The notes under the pieces are model-generated. The model saw only the letters and a list, made by a program, of their open reading frames with translations. It was not told where the DNA came from and made no database searches. 64,000 bases of DNA, from assembly GCF_001305515.1 (NCBI RefSeq), contig NZ_LJYW01000001.1, positions 4,820,049-4,884,048 of the forward strand, read 5' to 3'. The position numbers were made by a program, and so were the translations under genes. Positions 26,018 to 33,493 of the stretch are shown here, piece after piece. Origin of the DNA: Prosthecodimorpha hirschii. Its GTDB lineage: Bacteria > Pseudomonadota > Alphaproteobacteria > Rhizobiales > Ancalomicrobiaceae. Numbering within the stretch: position 1 is the stretch's first letter; each line of letters starts with the position of its first letter.

Positions 26018-26050
26018 TTCGGAACTCCGGATCGGTTACTGAACGCGAAG

Positions 26051-26080
26051 GGGGTGGCGGAAACGCCACCCTCTTTTTTT
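26051..26080 (+). terminator. Rho-independent terminator after porin copy 1
   Basis: A stem of nine pairs (26051-26059 with 26064-26072, last pair G-T) closed by a GAAA tetraloop is followed by a run of seven T at 26074-26080. This is the clearest intrinsic terminator in the window. Confidence 0.92.
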
Positions 26081-26203
26081 GCCAAGAATGGGCGCCTGCC
26101 GGTTGCTTCGCGATGCAGTGTTGCCATCCTGCACTTGCGCAGCCTGTCATCTCTGTCAGTCTGTGAAGCCAGAAATTCACGATTCTTCGGGTGCGAGGCT
26201 GTG

Positions 26204-26872
26204 ATGATGAAGCGTTTCCTGACCGGTTTGGCCATGCTGGCCGCATCGACCGCCCTGGCGAGTGCTGCCGATCTCGGTGTCAAGCCGGTGGTCGTGCCGG
26301 TCACGCCGACCCTGGTGTCGGCCTATACCTGGAGCGGGCTCTATGTCGGCGCCCAGGTCGGCTACAGCTGGAATGCCGACGACTGGCGCAACGTTCCGGG
26401 CGGCCCGAATGCCGAGGGTTGGCTGGCCGGCGGCCATGTCGGCTACAACATGCAGTTCAACATGCTGGTGGTCGGCGTCGAAGGCAGCCTGGCCTGGTCA
26501 AACGCCAGCGGTTCGGGCCGCTGCGGCCCGGGCAACATTTTCCGCTGCGGCACCGAGCACAACTGGACCGGTGATCTGCGCGCCCGCGCCGGTCTGGCGG
26601 CCGATCGCGCTCTGTTCTACGTCGCTGGCGGTATCGCGGCGGACGAAGTCGAAGCTTCGGCCAAGCTCCTGGTGTTCCCGGGCGGTTCGGCTTCGAAGAA
26701 GGAAACCATGGTCGGCTACACCATCGGTGGCGGCGCCGAGTTCGCGGTGACCAACAACTGGATCCTGGGCGCGGAGTACAAGTATTCCGATCTCGGCACG
26801 TTGAACTTCAACGGCGCCAAGATCGATGTCGTGACCCACAAGGCCGTGGTCCGGGCCAGCTACAAGTTCTGA
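26204..26872 (+). CDS. Omp25/Omp31-like small outer-membrane beta-barrel protein (copy 2)
   Basis: The product is 222 aa. The signal peptide ends in LASAADLG. The mature protein has SAYTWSGLYVGAQVGYSW, NWTGDLRARAGLAADRALFYVAGG, an AEFAVTNNWILGAEYKYSD block almost identical to copy 1 and the C-terminal VRASYKF. Two cysteines (RCGPGNIFRCGTEH) in an outside loop may form a disulfide; copy 1 has none. Tandem placement, common motifs and shared C-terminus indicate a local duplication with divergence. Terminators flank it on both sides, so it is its own transcript. Confidence 0.9.
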   Translation: MMKRFLTGLAMLAASTALASAADLGVKPVVVPVTPTLVSAYTWSGLYVGAQVGYSWNADDWRNVPGGPNAEGWLAGGHVGYNMQFNMLVVGVEGSLAWSNASGSGRCGPGNIFRCGTEHNWTGDLRARAGLAADRALFYVAGGIAADEVEASAKLLVFPGGSASKKETMVGYTIGGGAEFAVTNNWILGAEYKYSDLGTLNFNGAKIDVVTHKAVVRASYKF

Positions 26873-26898
26873 TCGATCGCGGGGGCGATGGAATGTTG

Positions 26899-26920
26899 AG
26901 GCCGGCGCTTGCGCCGGCCT
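26899..26920 (+). terminator. Rho-independent terminator after porin copy 2
   Basis: A perfect 9-bp stem AGGCCGGCG/CGCCGGCCT (26899-26907 with 26912-26920) with a CTTG loop is followed by TTGCATTTT. Confidence 0.8.
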
Positions 26921-27238
26921 TTGCATTTTCGGGCAACGGTTTGCCGGTCACGCGCGCCGGACAGTCGATGCCCCGGCCGGTCGGCGCAACCTGCCGATAC
27001 ATTGGCCATGTCGGCCGGCCTGGCCGGCCCCGCCGGTCTCGCCGATCGCAGGGTGCCGGATCGTCCGATTCGGACCGGGCGACCGTCCGGGCCGAGCGCG
27101 CAAACGAATCCGTGCCGGTGCCCGAATCTGCCACGGGTCCGGAGCCATGCGCCTGTCGGAGGCCCGGCATGTGCGGCCGCGGACCCTGTCTGGCGGTCGG
27201 CCGCGCGGGCGGATCGACGGCGACTCGCTCGGCCTGTC
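26921..27238. other. Intergenic region without a recognised gene
   Basis: The sequence is GC-rich, several frames are open by composition only, and none has a ribosome site with family similarity. No hairpin with T-run seen. The structured repeat at 27239-27360 begins where this stretch ends. Confidence 0.5.
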
Positions 27239-27360
27239 ATACCGACGGTCATGGAATGATCGTCGGTCTTCGATACGCGAATTTCTCGTGCCTCTGACGC
27301 CTATGAGAAATTCGCGTTGCTTCAACGGCCGGATGCGTCGGCATCCTGGGCCGTTGATAT
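27239..27360. repeat. 122-bp structured intergenic element, copy 1
   Basis: This is about 93 percent identical (9 differences, no gap) to 55016-55137. It can fold into three successive hairpins: CCGACG...CGTCGG around a GGA loop, GCGAATTTCTC...GAGAAATTCGC (11 perfect pairs), and CAACGGCC...GGCCGTTG enclosing GGATGC...GCATCC. Its right end meets the stop codon of the minus-strand SDR gene. See findings. Confidence 0.85.
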
Positions 27361-28130
27361 TACTCGTCGATGCCGACCACGTCGGGGGTCTGCCAGGCCA
27401 GATGCTGCCCGCCGTCGAGGCAGATCATCTGGCCGGTGATCGAGGGCGTCTGCACCAGATAGCGGATGGTCTGCCCGAATTCGGCCAGATCAGGTCCCGC
27501 GCCGAGCGGTACGGCGGCCGCCTGCCGGCCGAAATCGTCGCCGGACTGGCGGACATTCGCCAGCGTCGGGCCGGGACCGATCGCATTGACCCGGACACGC
27601 GGGGCGAGGGCTTGGGCCATGGTCCGCGTGGCCATGTGCAGGGCCGATTTGGACAGCATGTAGGAAAAGAATTGCGGCGTCGGCTTGAGCACGCGCTGGT
27701 CGACGAGATTGACGATATGGCCGCCGACCCCCTCCGGCAGCCGCGCCACGAAGGCGTCGGCGAGCAGGCAGGGGGCGATCAGGTTGACGCGAAGCTGGCG
27801 CTCGAACAGGTCCGGATCGAGCGTGCCGATCTCGTCCTTCTCGAACATCGACGCGTTGTTGATCAGGAGATCGATCGGCCCGAGCCGGTCGGCCGCGTCG
27901 CCGACGATCCGATAGACGGACTGAATGTCGGCCAAGTCGCCGCAGACCACCTCCGCGCGCCCGCCATCGTCCCGAATCGAGGCCGCCAGCCGCTCGGCAT
28001 CCTCCCGTCCGGTCCGGCAATGGATCGCGACGCCCCAGCCATGGCGCGCCAGATCGGCGGCGATCGCAGCGCCGATGCGACGCGCGGCGCCGGTGATCAG
28101 GGCATTGCGGGGCGGGGGGAAGTGCATCAT
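27360..28130 (-). CDS. SDR-family oxidoreductase, pteridine-reductase-like (FolM/PTR1 type)
   Basis: The product is 256 aa. The cofactor loop is ALITGAARRIGAAIA, with HCRTGREDAE after strand 2 suggesting NADP, and INNASMF. The active site reads Asp144, Tyr157 and Lys161 (VDQRVLKP, then YMLSK): the usual SDR serine is replaced by Asp, with the Asp-Tyr spacing of 13 found in PTR1. PNP-like GPGPT and the C-terminal ITGQMICLDGGQHL are typical. A reductase of dihydropteridines or dihydromonapterin is therefore likely, though not tested. The ATG at 28130 is preceded by GAGGAG. Its stop codon is the boundary of the structured repeat. Confidence 0.82.
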   Translation of the reverse strand: MMHFPPPRNALITGAARRIGAAIAADLARHGWGVAIHCRTGREDAERLAASIRDDGGRAEVVCGDLADIQSVYRIVGDAADRLGPIDLLINNASMFEKDEIGTLDPDLFERQLRVNLIAPCLLADAFVARLPEGVGGHIVNLVDQRVLKPTPQFFSYMLSKSALHMATRTMAQALAPRVRVNAIGPGPTLANVRQSGDDFGRQAAAVPLGAGPDLAEFGQTIRYLVQTPSITGQMICLDGGQHLAWQTPDVVGIDE

Positions 28131-28496
28131 CGCGCGGCTCCTCGATGCGACGCCGTGGGCGGCCGACGGCAGCTCCAATCGCCCCATCTACGCGCCGCCG
28201 GGACCGGCGGATCGCCGGCCGTCGCATCCTTTACCGATCGTCAACGTGAAAGGCGGCCGTCAGCGGGGTGCCGCATTCCCCGGAAGATCGACGCGAAGCC
28301 TCCACATTCCCTCCGAAGACGCGCCGCAAACGACGCCTAGCCATAGCCATCCCGGGTCGTACGGCACTCAAGCCGACGCGACGACCGGAGTGGATGGCGT
28401 TCCCCGCCGGGGACCGCTCCGGACCGGCCGATCGCCGTGGCGATCGGTCCGGTCGATCGTCGACGGCGATCCGGGCAGATGTCACGAGGATCCATC
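28131..28496. promoter_or_regulatory. Divergent region between SDR gene and porin copy 3
   Basis: This must hold both promoters. No clear -35/-10 pair, operator or structured leader could be fixed by eye. A GAGGA ribosome site for the porin lies at 28487-28491. Confidence 0.35.
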
Positions 28497-29195
28497 ATGA
28501 CCAAGTTTTACCTGCGCGCCGCTCCTGCGGCCCTCGCGCTCGGCCTGACCGGCGGCGCCGCTTCCGCCGCCGACCTTTCCCGCGCTCCCGCGCCGGCCCC
28601 GGTCGCCGCGCCGGCCTATCCGGACAACATCGTCTCCTATGGGTTCAACTGGACCGGCGCCTATGTGGGCGCCAATGTCGGCGGGCGCACCATGTCGACG
28701 TCGCTCGGGTCCGGGCGCGGGTCGATCGACACCAAGTCGGCGGTCGGCGGCCTGCAGGCCGGCTATCTGTTCCAGACCGGCAATATCGTCTACGGCCTGG
28801 AAGCCGATATCGGCTACGGCCAGAACAGCGGCTCGAAGAGCGTACCCGGCGGCCGCGTCACCTCGGCGCTCGACTGGACCGCGTCGGGACGCGCCCGCCT
28901 GGGCTATGCCTTCGACCGGCTGCTCGTCTACGGGACCGGCGGCATTGCCGGGGCCGATCTGGAATCCGACGGTCGCGGCGGCGGCAACCGGTCGAAGAAG
29001 ACCGATACGCTGATCGGCTGGACCGCCGGCGGCGGTCTCGAATATGCGGTCACCAAGAACATCTCGCTGCGCGCCGAATATTTCTATTCGGACTACGGCA
29101 CCTCGAATGTCAGCTATGCCGGCACCGGCATCAAAGGCGGCAAGCAGGACATCACGTCGAATCTCGGCCGGCTCGGCGTGAACTTCAAGTTCTGA
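28497..29195 (+). CDS. Omp25/Omp31-like small outer-membrane beta-barrel protein (copy 3)
   Basis: The product is 232 aa. The signal peptide ends in ASAADLS and is followed by a Pro/Ala-rich linker of about 20 residues. The barrel has NWTGAYVGANVGG, GGLQAGYLFQTGN, YGLEADIGYGQ, ARLGYAFDRLLVYGTGGIAG and GGLEYAVTKNISLRAEYFYSD, ending VNFKF. The layout is closer to rhizobial Omp31 than to copies 1 and 2. The start at 28497 follows GAGGA. A 12-bp terminator stem shared with the convergent ELM1-family gene follows. Confidence 0.9.
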   Translation: MTKFYLRAAPAALALGLTGGAASAADLSRAPAPAPVAAPAYPDNIVSYGFNWTGAYVGANVGGRTMSTSLGSGRGSIDTKSAVGGLQAGYLFQTGNIVYGLEADIGYGQNSGSKSVPGGRVTSALDWTASGRARLGYAFDRLLVYGTGGIAGADLESDGRGGGNRSKKTDTLIGWTAGGGLEYAVTKNISLRAEYFYSDYGTSNVSYAGTGIKGGKQDITSNLGRLGVNFKF

Positions 29196-29205
29196 TCCCG
29201 GCACG

Positions 29206-29233
29206 GAAACGGCGTCGCTTGCGGCGCCGTTTC
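29206..29233. terminator. Bidirectional hairpin between convergent genes
   Basis: A 12-bp stem with one G-T pair (29206-29217 with 29222-29233) has a CTTG loop. GAAAC/GTTTC ends give T-rich flanks on both strands, so it can serve the porin on the plus strand and the ELM1-family gene on the minus strand. Confidence 0.65.
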
Positions 29234-29237
29234 GCCT

Positions 29238-30305
29238 TCAGCTCTCCTTCGTCGACGCCGCCTCGACTGCCGGCGAGTGCGGCGGGACAAGGCCGAGGGC
29301 CGCCAGCAGGTGCGGCGCGGCCAGCAGGTTGGCCTGCAGGACCTCGATCGGCTCGAAGGAAACCGGCTCGCCGCGGGTCAGTGCCGCCGCCATCCGCTCC
29401 ACGTTCAGTTCCGAGATCGGAATCACCGGCGTGCCGGCCATCGCCGCCATGGCGGTGACGGCCTCGTCCTGGCGCGACGGCCAGACCATGCTCGGCTTCA
29501 AGGCGATCACCGGCCGGCCGGCGGTCAACGCCTCCGACAGCATGGCCATGGAATCCTCGGTGACCAGCGTGCCGTCGAGTCCCAACACCTCGTTGGGCGA
29601 ACCTGGCATGGCCGGATCATACTCGATGAACTTGTGCAGATCTCCGCTTTTGACCAGCGATTTCAGGAACTTCCGCGCGGCCCGCGGGGTCCGGCGGGAC
29701 GTCGTCGCCCACCACTCGATGCCGAGATCGCGCCGCGTCTCGGAAATCAGCCGTGCCAGCTGGCGCCAGTCCCGGGTCGTGAAGCGATGCGTGCGGGTCT
29801 CACCGCCGAGCATCAGGCCGAGGCGCGCGCCGCGCAGGTCCTCCGGTCCGGTCAGGCGCCGCGGCAGCGGGAAATCCTTCCGGCTGACCGGATTGAGCAC
29901 CGGCGCATAGACGTGGCGCGGCTCGTAGGCATCGCGCGGGCAGGGCGTGACGACCATGTCCATCTCGTCGAGATAGCGGCGGTCGTGGATGCCGGCATAG
30001 ACGAAGCGGGCACCGAACAGGCGTGCGATCAGCAGCGCCGGAACGACGTTGCGGTGGCCGGAGGCGATCACGATGTCGGGCGGGTCGAGCGTCTCCACCT
30101 CGAAGTCGTAGAGCAGACCGAGCACGAGACTGGCCGGCAGGCGCAGGCGGTAGGCGATCGTCGGAACGATCCGGCGCGAGAACCAATGGAAGTTCGGGAA
30201 GACGTTGCGCACTTCGAGCGGGGCGATCCGCGCCAGAGCGCTGGCGACGCCCTCGCACTGGCGGAAATGGCCCGGACGGTTGTCCCTGACGATATAGACC
30301 AGCAT
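29238..30305 (-). CDS. ELM1-family (mitochondrial fission ELM1-like, DUF1022) protein, putative glycosyltransferase-like
   Basis: The product is 355 aa. The start IVRDNRPGHFRQCEGVASAL and later blocks VIASGHRNVVPALLIAR, LGLMLGGETRTHRF and LVTEDSMAMLSEALTAGRPV match the family. The fold is related to GT-B glycosyltransferases, in which the C-terminal SMAMLSEA loop would meet a nucleotide-sugar donor. Despite the eukaryotic name, bacterial members are thought to act in envelope glycan assembly; this is not shown here. The gene ends in the hairpin it shares with the porin. The hydrolase-like gene at 30341 lies 35 bases upstream on the same strand. Confidence 0.82.
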   Translation of the reverse strand: MLVYIVRDNRPGHFRQCEGVASALARIAPLEVRNVFPNFHWFSRRIVPTIAYRLRLPASLVLGLLYDFEVETLDPPDIVIASGHRNVVPALLIARLFGARFVYAGIHDRRYLDEMDMVVTPCPRDAYEPRHVYAPVLNPVSRKDFPLPRRLTGPEDLRGARLGLMLGGETRTHRFTTRDWRQLARLISETRRDLGIEWWATTSRRTPRAARKFLKSLVKSGDLHKFIEYDPAMPGSPNEVLGLDGTLVTEDSMAMLSEALTAGRPVIALKPSMVWPSRQDEAVTAMAAMAGTPVIPISELNVERMAAALTRGEPVSFEPIEVLQANLLAAPHLLAALGLVPPHSPAVEAASTKES

Positions 30306-30340
30306 GGAAATCGGACTCGGGGGTTCGGGCCGCCGCGCGG

Positions 30341-31138
30341 TCAGCGCGGCTTGACGTAGCGGGCGAGGAAGAACTCCATCCGATCGAAGGCGAGGGCGAC
30401 GACGGCGTCGTCGACCTTGCGGTCGGTCTGCTCGTTCATAAACGAGGCGGTCTGGCCCTCATAGACATACTGTTCGAACACCTTCGAGTGCCCCATCAGC
30501 TTGCGTTCGGCCGGCTCGACCAGCGCCATGGTGCGTTCGTCGAGCGCGGCATAGTGCAATTGCAGCGGAACCTTGATGGCCGGAATCTGCTCGCCCGTCG
30601 GCGGCGCCATGTAGAACAGCACCAGGGCCTTCACGGGGCCCGGGTCGGCGGCGATCGCGGCGCAGCCGGCGGCGCCCCAGCCGAGCGCGACGAGCGCGAC
30701 GGTGCCGGAGCTCTGCGGCTGGGCGGCCAGGAAGTCGATCGCCGAGCGAATCAAGGCCGTGACGTTGGCCGGCGTCAGGTTGTTCAGCTTGGTGCGCGCG
30801 GCCTTGTCGTCCGGCGACCCATAGAGGGTCACGAAGCTCGGAACGAAGACCATGTAGCCCTGGCGCGCCAGCCGCCGGGCGAGGCGCGTGCAGCTGACCG
30901 CGCCGCTGGTCTCCGGGACGACGACGATCGCCGGCATCTTCGCAAGGGCGGCCTGGTGCACGAGCAGGCCCGCGCAGCGCCCGCCCGCGACCGGATAGTC
31001 GACGGTGCGCTCCGCCAGCCCTTCCGACTGGGCGCCGGCCCTGCGGCCGAGGGCGGGCAGGACGGCGGCGGCGGCCAGGGCGGCGAGGAGGGTCCGGCGG
31101 CCGGGCAAGGCCGGGGCCCTGGAGCGATCGATCGTCAA
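30341..31138 (-). CDS. Secreted dienelactone-hydrolase-like protein lacking catalytic residues
   Basis: The product is about 265 aa if read from the TTG at 31138, giving a Tat-like signal with GRRTLLAALAAAAVLPAL and GAQ cleavage. An in-frame ATG at 31252 is the alternative; it adds a 38-residue tail. The mature part has the alpha/beta hydrolase order PAIVVVPETSG, GYMVFVPSFVTLYG, then VALVALGWGAAGCA, where the Cys of the GxCxGG elbow is Gly, and later YEGQTASF in place of the usual GxGHGF. Asp stays in ALDERTM. So nucleophile and His both appear lost. It may be a non-catalytic binding protein or use another chemistry. Confidence 0.65.
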   Translation of the reverse strand: MTIDRSRAPALPGRRTLLAALAAAAVLPALGRRAGAQSEGLAERTVDYPVAGGRCAGLLVHQAALAKMPAIVVVPETSGAVSCTRLARRLARQGYMVFVPSFVTLYGSPDDKAARTKLNNLTPANVTALIRSAIDFLAAQPQSSGTVALVALGWGAAGCAAIAADPGPVKALVLFYMAPPTGEQIPAIKVPLQLHYAALDERTMALVEPAERKLMGHSKVFEQYVYEGQTASFMNEQTDRKVDDAVVALAFDRMEFFLARYVKPR

Positions 31139-31492
31139 ATCCGTGACCCTGGCTAGTGACCGAACTCCGACAGTCGCGTCCCGCAAATGCCGGCGTCCGA
31201 CCACGCAATCATGAGATTGGCTGTCCGCTTGCGCGAGACGGATGGCAGGCATCCGCCCCGCTCGAGCCACCGACAGAATGAGGCCGCAGCGCGCGGCATG
31301 GGCGCCGCGAACCGGGCCGTCCCCGGCCGACACCGAGGTTCGTTCCACGAAACCGGCGCGAATTCAAGGCCGCCGTCGTCCCGGCAAGGACCACGAGGGG
31401 GCGGCCGTTTCACCGACCATTAACCTGAACGAGTCCATACCTCGATGGTGCTTCCCGGCTTCCCGGGAGGAGAGCAGTCAAGGAACGTTGTC
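31139..31492. promoter_or_regulatory. Divergent region upstream of porin copy 4
   Basis: Only the promoter of the porin is expected here. A GTTTCACCGACCATTAACC stretch near 31407 is AT-richer than its surroundings; no conserved promoter pair could be fixed. A ribosome-site-like AAGGAACG precedes the porin start. Confidence 0.35.
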
Positions 31493-32179
31493 ATGTCTCG
31501 CGTCTCGTTCGTCGCTCTGATGGCGGCTGTTGCCGTCCTGTCCGCGACCGCGGCCGAAGCGGCCGACATCTATGGCGGTTCGGCGCCTCCGCCGGTCCAG
31601 CCCTATGGCGGCAGTGCCTACCTGCCGTCGTCCCCGTCGAACTGGAATGGCGCCTATCTGGGTGCCCAGGGCGGCATGGCCTGGGGTTCCGCCCGCAACA
31701 AGGTCAAGGGCGTCTCCACGCGCTCGGCCGATACCAGCGGCGGCAATGTCGGCCTCTACGGCGGCGTCAATGCCAATGTCGGCGCCAACTTCGTGGTCGG
31801 TGCCGAAGCCGACATCAACTATTCCGGCGAGAACGGCACGTCCGTCAACGGCGGCAAGGCCTATCGCGCCGGCTCGGACTGGAACGGCACGGTGCGCGGC
31901 CGCGTCGGCGTGGCCTTCGACCGGATCATGCCCTATGCGACCGGCGGCATCGCCTTCGTCGACAACGGCGTGCGCGGCAACGGCTCGTCGTCCTCGTCGA
32001 CCGAGGTCGGCATGGCGCTCGGCGCCGGCGTCGAAGGCAAGATCACCGACCGGGTCAGCGCCAAGCTCGAATACATGTATCTCGGCACGCCCGACGGTTC
32101 GCACAATCTCGGCAAGCAGAAGGTCGAAAGCGACCAGTCGAGCAACATCCTGCGGCTCGGCGCGGCCTACAAGTTCTGA
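31493..32179 (+). CDS. Omp25/Omp31-like small outer-membrane beta-barrel protein (copy 4)
   Basis: The product is 228 aa. The signal peptide ends in AEAADIYGG. The mature part starts with a Pro/Tyr/Gly-rich linker, then NWNGAYLGAQGGMAWG, GANFVVGAEADINYSG, NGTVRGRVGVAFDRIMPYATGGIAFVD, an LEYMYLGTPDG block and the C-terminal LRLGAAYKF. It is the most divergent of the four; the PYATGG strand and poly-Ser loop (SSSSST) set it apart. The start ATG at 31493 follows AAGGA. A 15-pair hairpin lies 87 bases after the stop. Confidence 0.9.
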   Translation: MSRVSFVALMAAVAVLSATAAEAADIYGGSAPPPVQPYGGSAYLPSSPSNWNGAYLGAQGGMAWGSARNKVKGVSTRSADTSGGNVGLYGGVNANVGANFVVGAEADINYSGENGTSVNGGKAYRAGSDWNGTVRGRVGVAFDRIMPYATGGIAFVDNGVRGNGSSSSSTEVGMALGAGVEGKITDRVSAKLEYMYLGTPDGSHNLGKQKVESDQSSNILRLGAAYKF

Positions 32180-32193
32180 TCACCGATCGCGAT

Positions 32194-32299
32194 CCGCCGG
32201 CCGGTCCCCGATCGGACCGCCGGCGGCTTCGATCTTGCGGCGGCCCGGGTCCAACCCGATGCCGCGAAACGGACGGGGCGGCGACGCTCCGTCCGTTTC
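32194..32299 (+). terminator. Two hairpins between porin copy 4 and GST gene
   Basis: The first stem pairs 32194-32207 with 32214-32226 (one bulged C), without a T-run. The second pairs 32266-32280 with 32285-32299 (15 pairs, one G-T, GCGA loop) and is followed by a short T-containing stretch CGTTTC. The second is the more likely terminator; it lies between two convergent genes and may act both ways. Confidence 0.6.
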
Positions 32300-32371
32300 C
32301 GTTTCGGCGGCCCGAGCCCAGTCACTGGACCAATGCCGGCTAGAGCCGGGCCGACAGCCGGCAGGCCGGGA

Positions 32372-32980
32372 TCAGGGCTTGACGCGGGTCGCCTCGAAGG
32401 CCGGATTGCGCGCCGCGAAGGCGTCCAGATAGGCGACCAGCTTCGGATGCGCGGCGCGCCAGCGGCCCTCGAAGCGCAGGTCCAGATAGCCGAGCGCACA
32501 GGCGACGGCGATCTCGCCGACCGTCAGGACGCCGTCGGCCGCGGGCGGCGCCTCCTCCAGAACGGCCAGCACGCGTTCGACCTTGGCGGCCTGGTAGGCG
32601 AGCCAGGCCGGGCTGCGCTCGCTCTCGCTGCGGAATCGGACCTCGTAGACCTGCAGCAGGGCGGCATCCATCAGCCCGTCGGCGAGCGCCTGCAGGCGCA
32701 GCGCGGCGAAGCGGGCGGTCGTCTCGACCGGGATGATCCGGCCGCCGCCGGCCAGCATGTCGAGATATTCGAGGATCACGCGGCTGTCGTAGAGCGCGGT
32801 CCCGTCCTCCAGGACGAGGCACGGGATCTTGCCGAGCGGATTCTGCCGGCGCAGCGAATCGGAGGGATCGTTGGTGTCGGCGATCTCGATCGTGATCCGG
32901 TCGGAGAGGCCGAGCAGGGCCGCGGCGACCTTCACCTTGCGGCCGAACGGGGAGGGCATCGAGGAGCGCAGGACGAGCAT
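32372..32980 (-). CDS. Glutathione S-transferase family protein
   Basis: The product is 202 aa. The N-terminal thioredoxin-like domain has MLVLRSSMPSPFGRKVKVAA, with Ser residues where glutathione is bound, NPLGKIPCLVLEDG (the cis-Pro loop) and LYDSRVILEYLD. The helical C-terminal domain follows from about residue 90, with the conserved TVGEIAVACALGYLDLRF capping-box region. The substrate is unknown. The ATG at 32980 gives a standard N-terminus; the frame is open upstream without similarity. The gene stands alone. Confidence 0.9.
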   Translation of the reverse strand: MLVLRSSMPSPFGRKVKVAAALLGLSDRITIEIADTNDPSDSLRRQNPLGKIPCLVLEDGTALYDSRVILEYLDMLAGGGRIIPVETTARFAALRLQALADGLMDAALLQVYEVRFRSESERSPAWLAYQAAKVERVLAVLEEAPPAADGVLTVGEIAVACALGYLDLRFEGRWRAAHPKLVAYLDAFAARNPAFEATRVKP

Positions 32981-33276
32981 CGGGACTTTCCTGTGGGCGT
33001 GAAGGAGCGGGATCGAGCGCCGGGCGACGCGCGGGCAACCGGCGGCGCGCCCCGGGACGCGGAGCCCCGCCGAAGGGGCCGGCCGGCGTCTACGGATGGC
33101 CGCAGGCGGGGCGAAAGATGTCACCCGTCGCCGGTCTCCTGGCAAGTCCCGTCCGGCGCATGGCGGCACCTCGGTTTGTCGGAAAATCCGCTTCAAATCG
33201 AGCGATCGTCGGCAACCAATCGGCAATGCGCCGGGGCTAGCCTGCCTCCGTCAGGCCCAGTGCCGGGACCGGGATC

Positions 33277-33480
33277 ATGGTCAAGCTGCCCGCCCTCGTT
33301 CTCGCCGTCTATGCCGCCGGAGCCCCGCTGCCCGCGCGCTGCGTGCCCGAGCCCTTGTCGGGCGGCCTTCGGGAATTCCATCAGACGATCAATGTCGCCG
33401 TCGCAGAGGCGTCGCGCGCCTTCGTGGCCCGCGATGTCTTCGGCCTCGCCCGGATCGGCACGCTGACCCGGCGCGGGTGA
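33277..33480 (+). CDS. Possible small secreted protein
   Basis: The product would be 67 aa with a hydrophobic start MVKLPALVLAVYAAGAPLPA resembling a signal peptide and a helical remainder. It has a GGGAC stretch upstream but no homology I can recognise. It lies between divergent GST and convergent DUF1176 genes, where no other gene stands. It could be a chance frame in GC-rich DNA. Confidence 0.3.
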   Translation: MVKLPALVLAVYAAGAPLPARCVPEPLSGGLREFHQTINVAVAEASRAFVARDVFGLARIGTLTRRG

Positions 33481-33493
33481 CCCGGCGGGCGGC

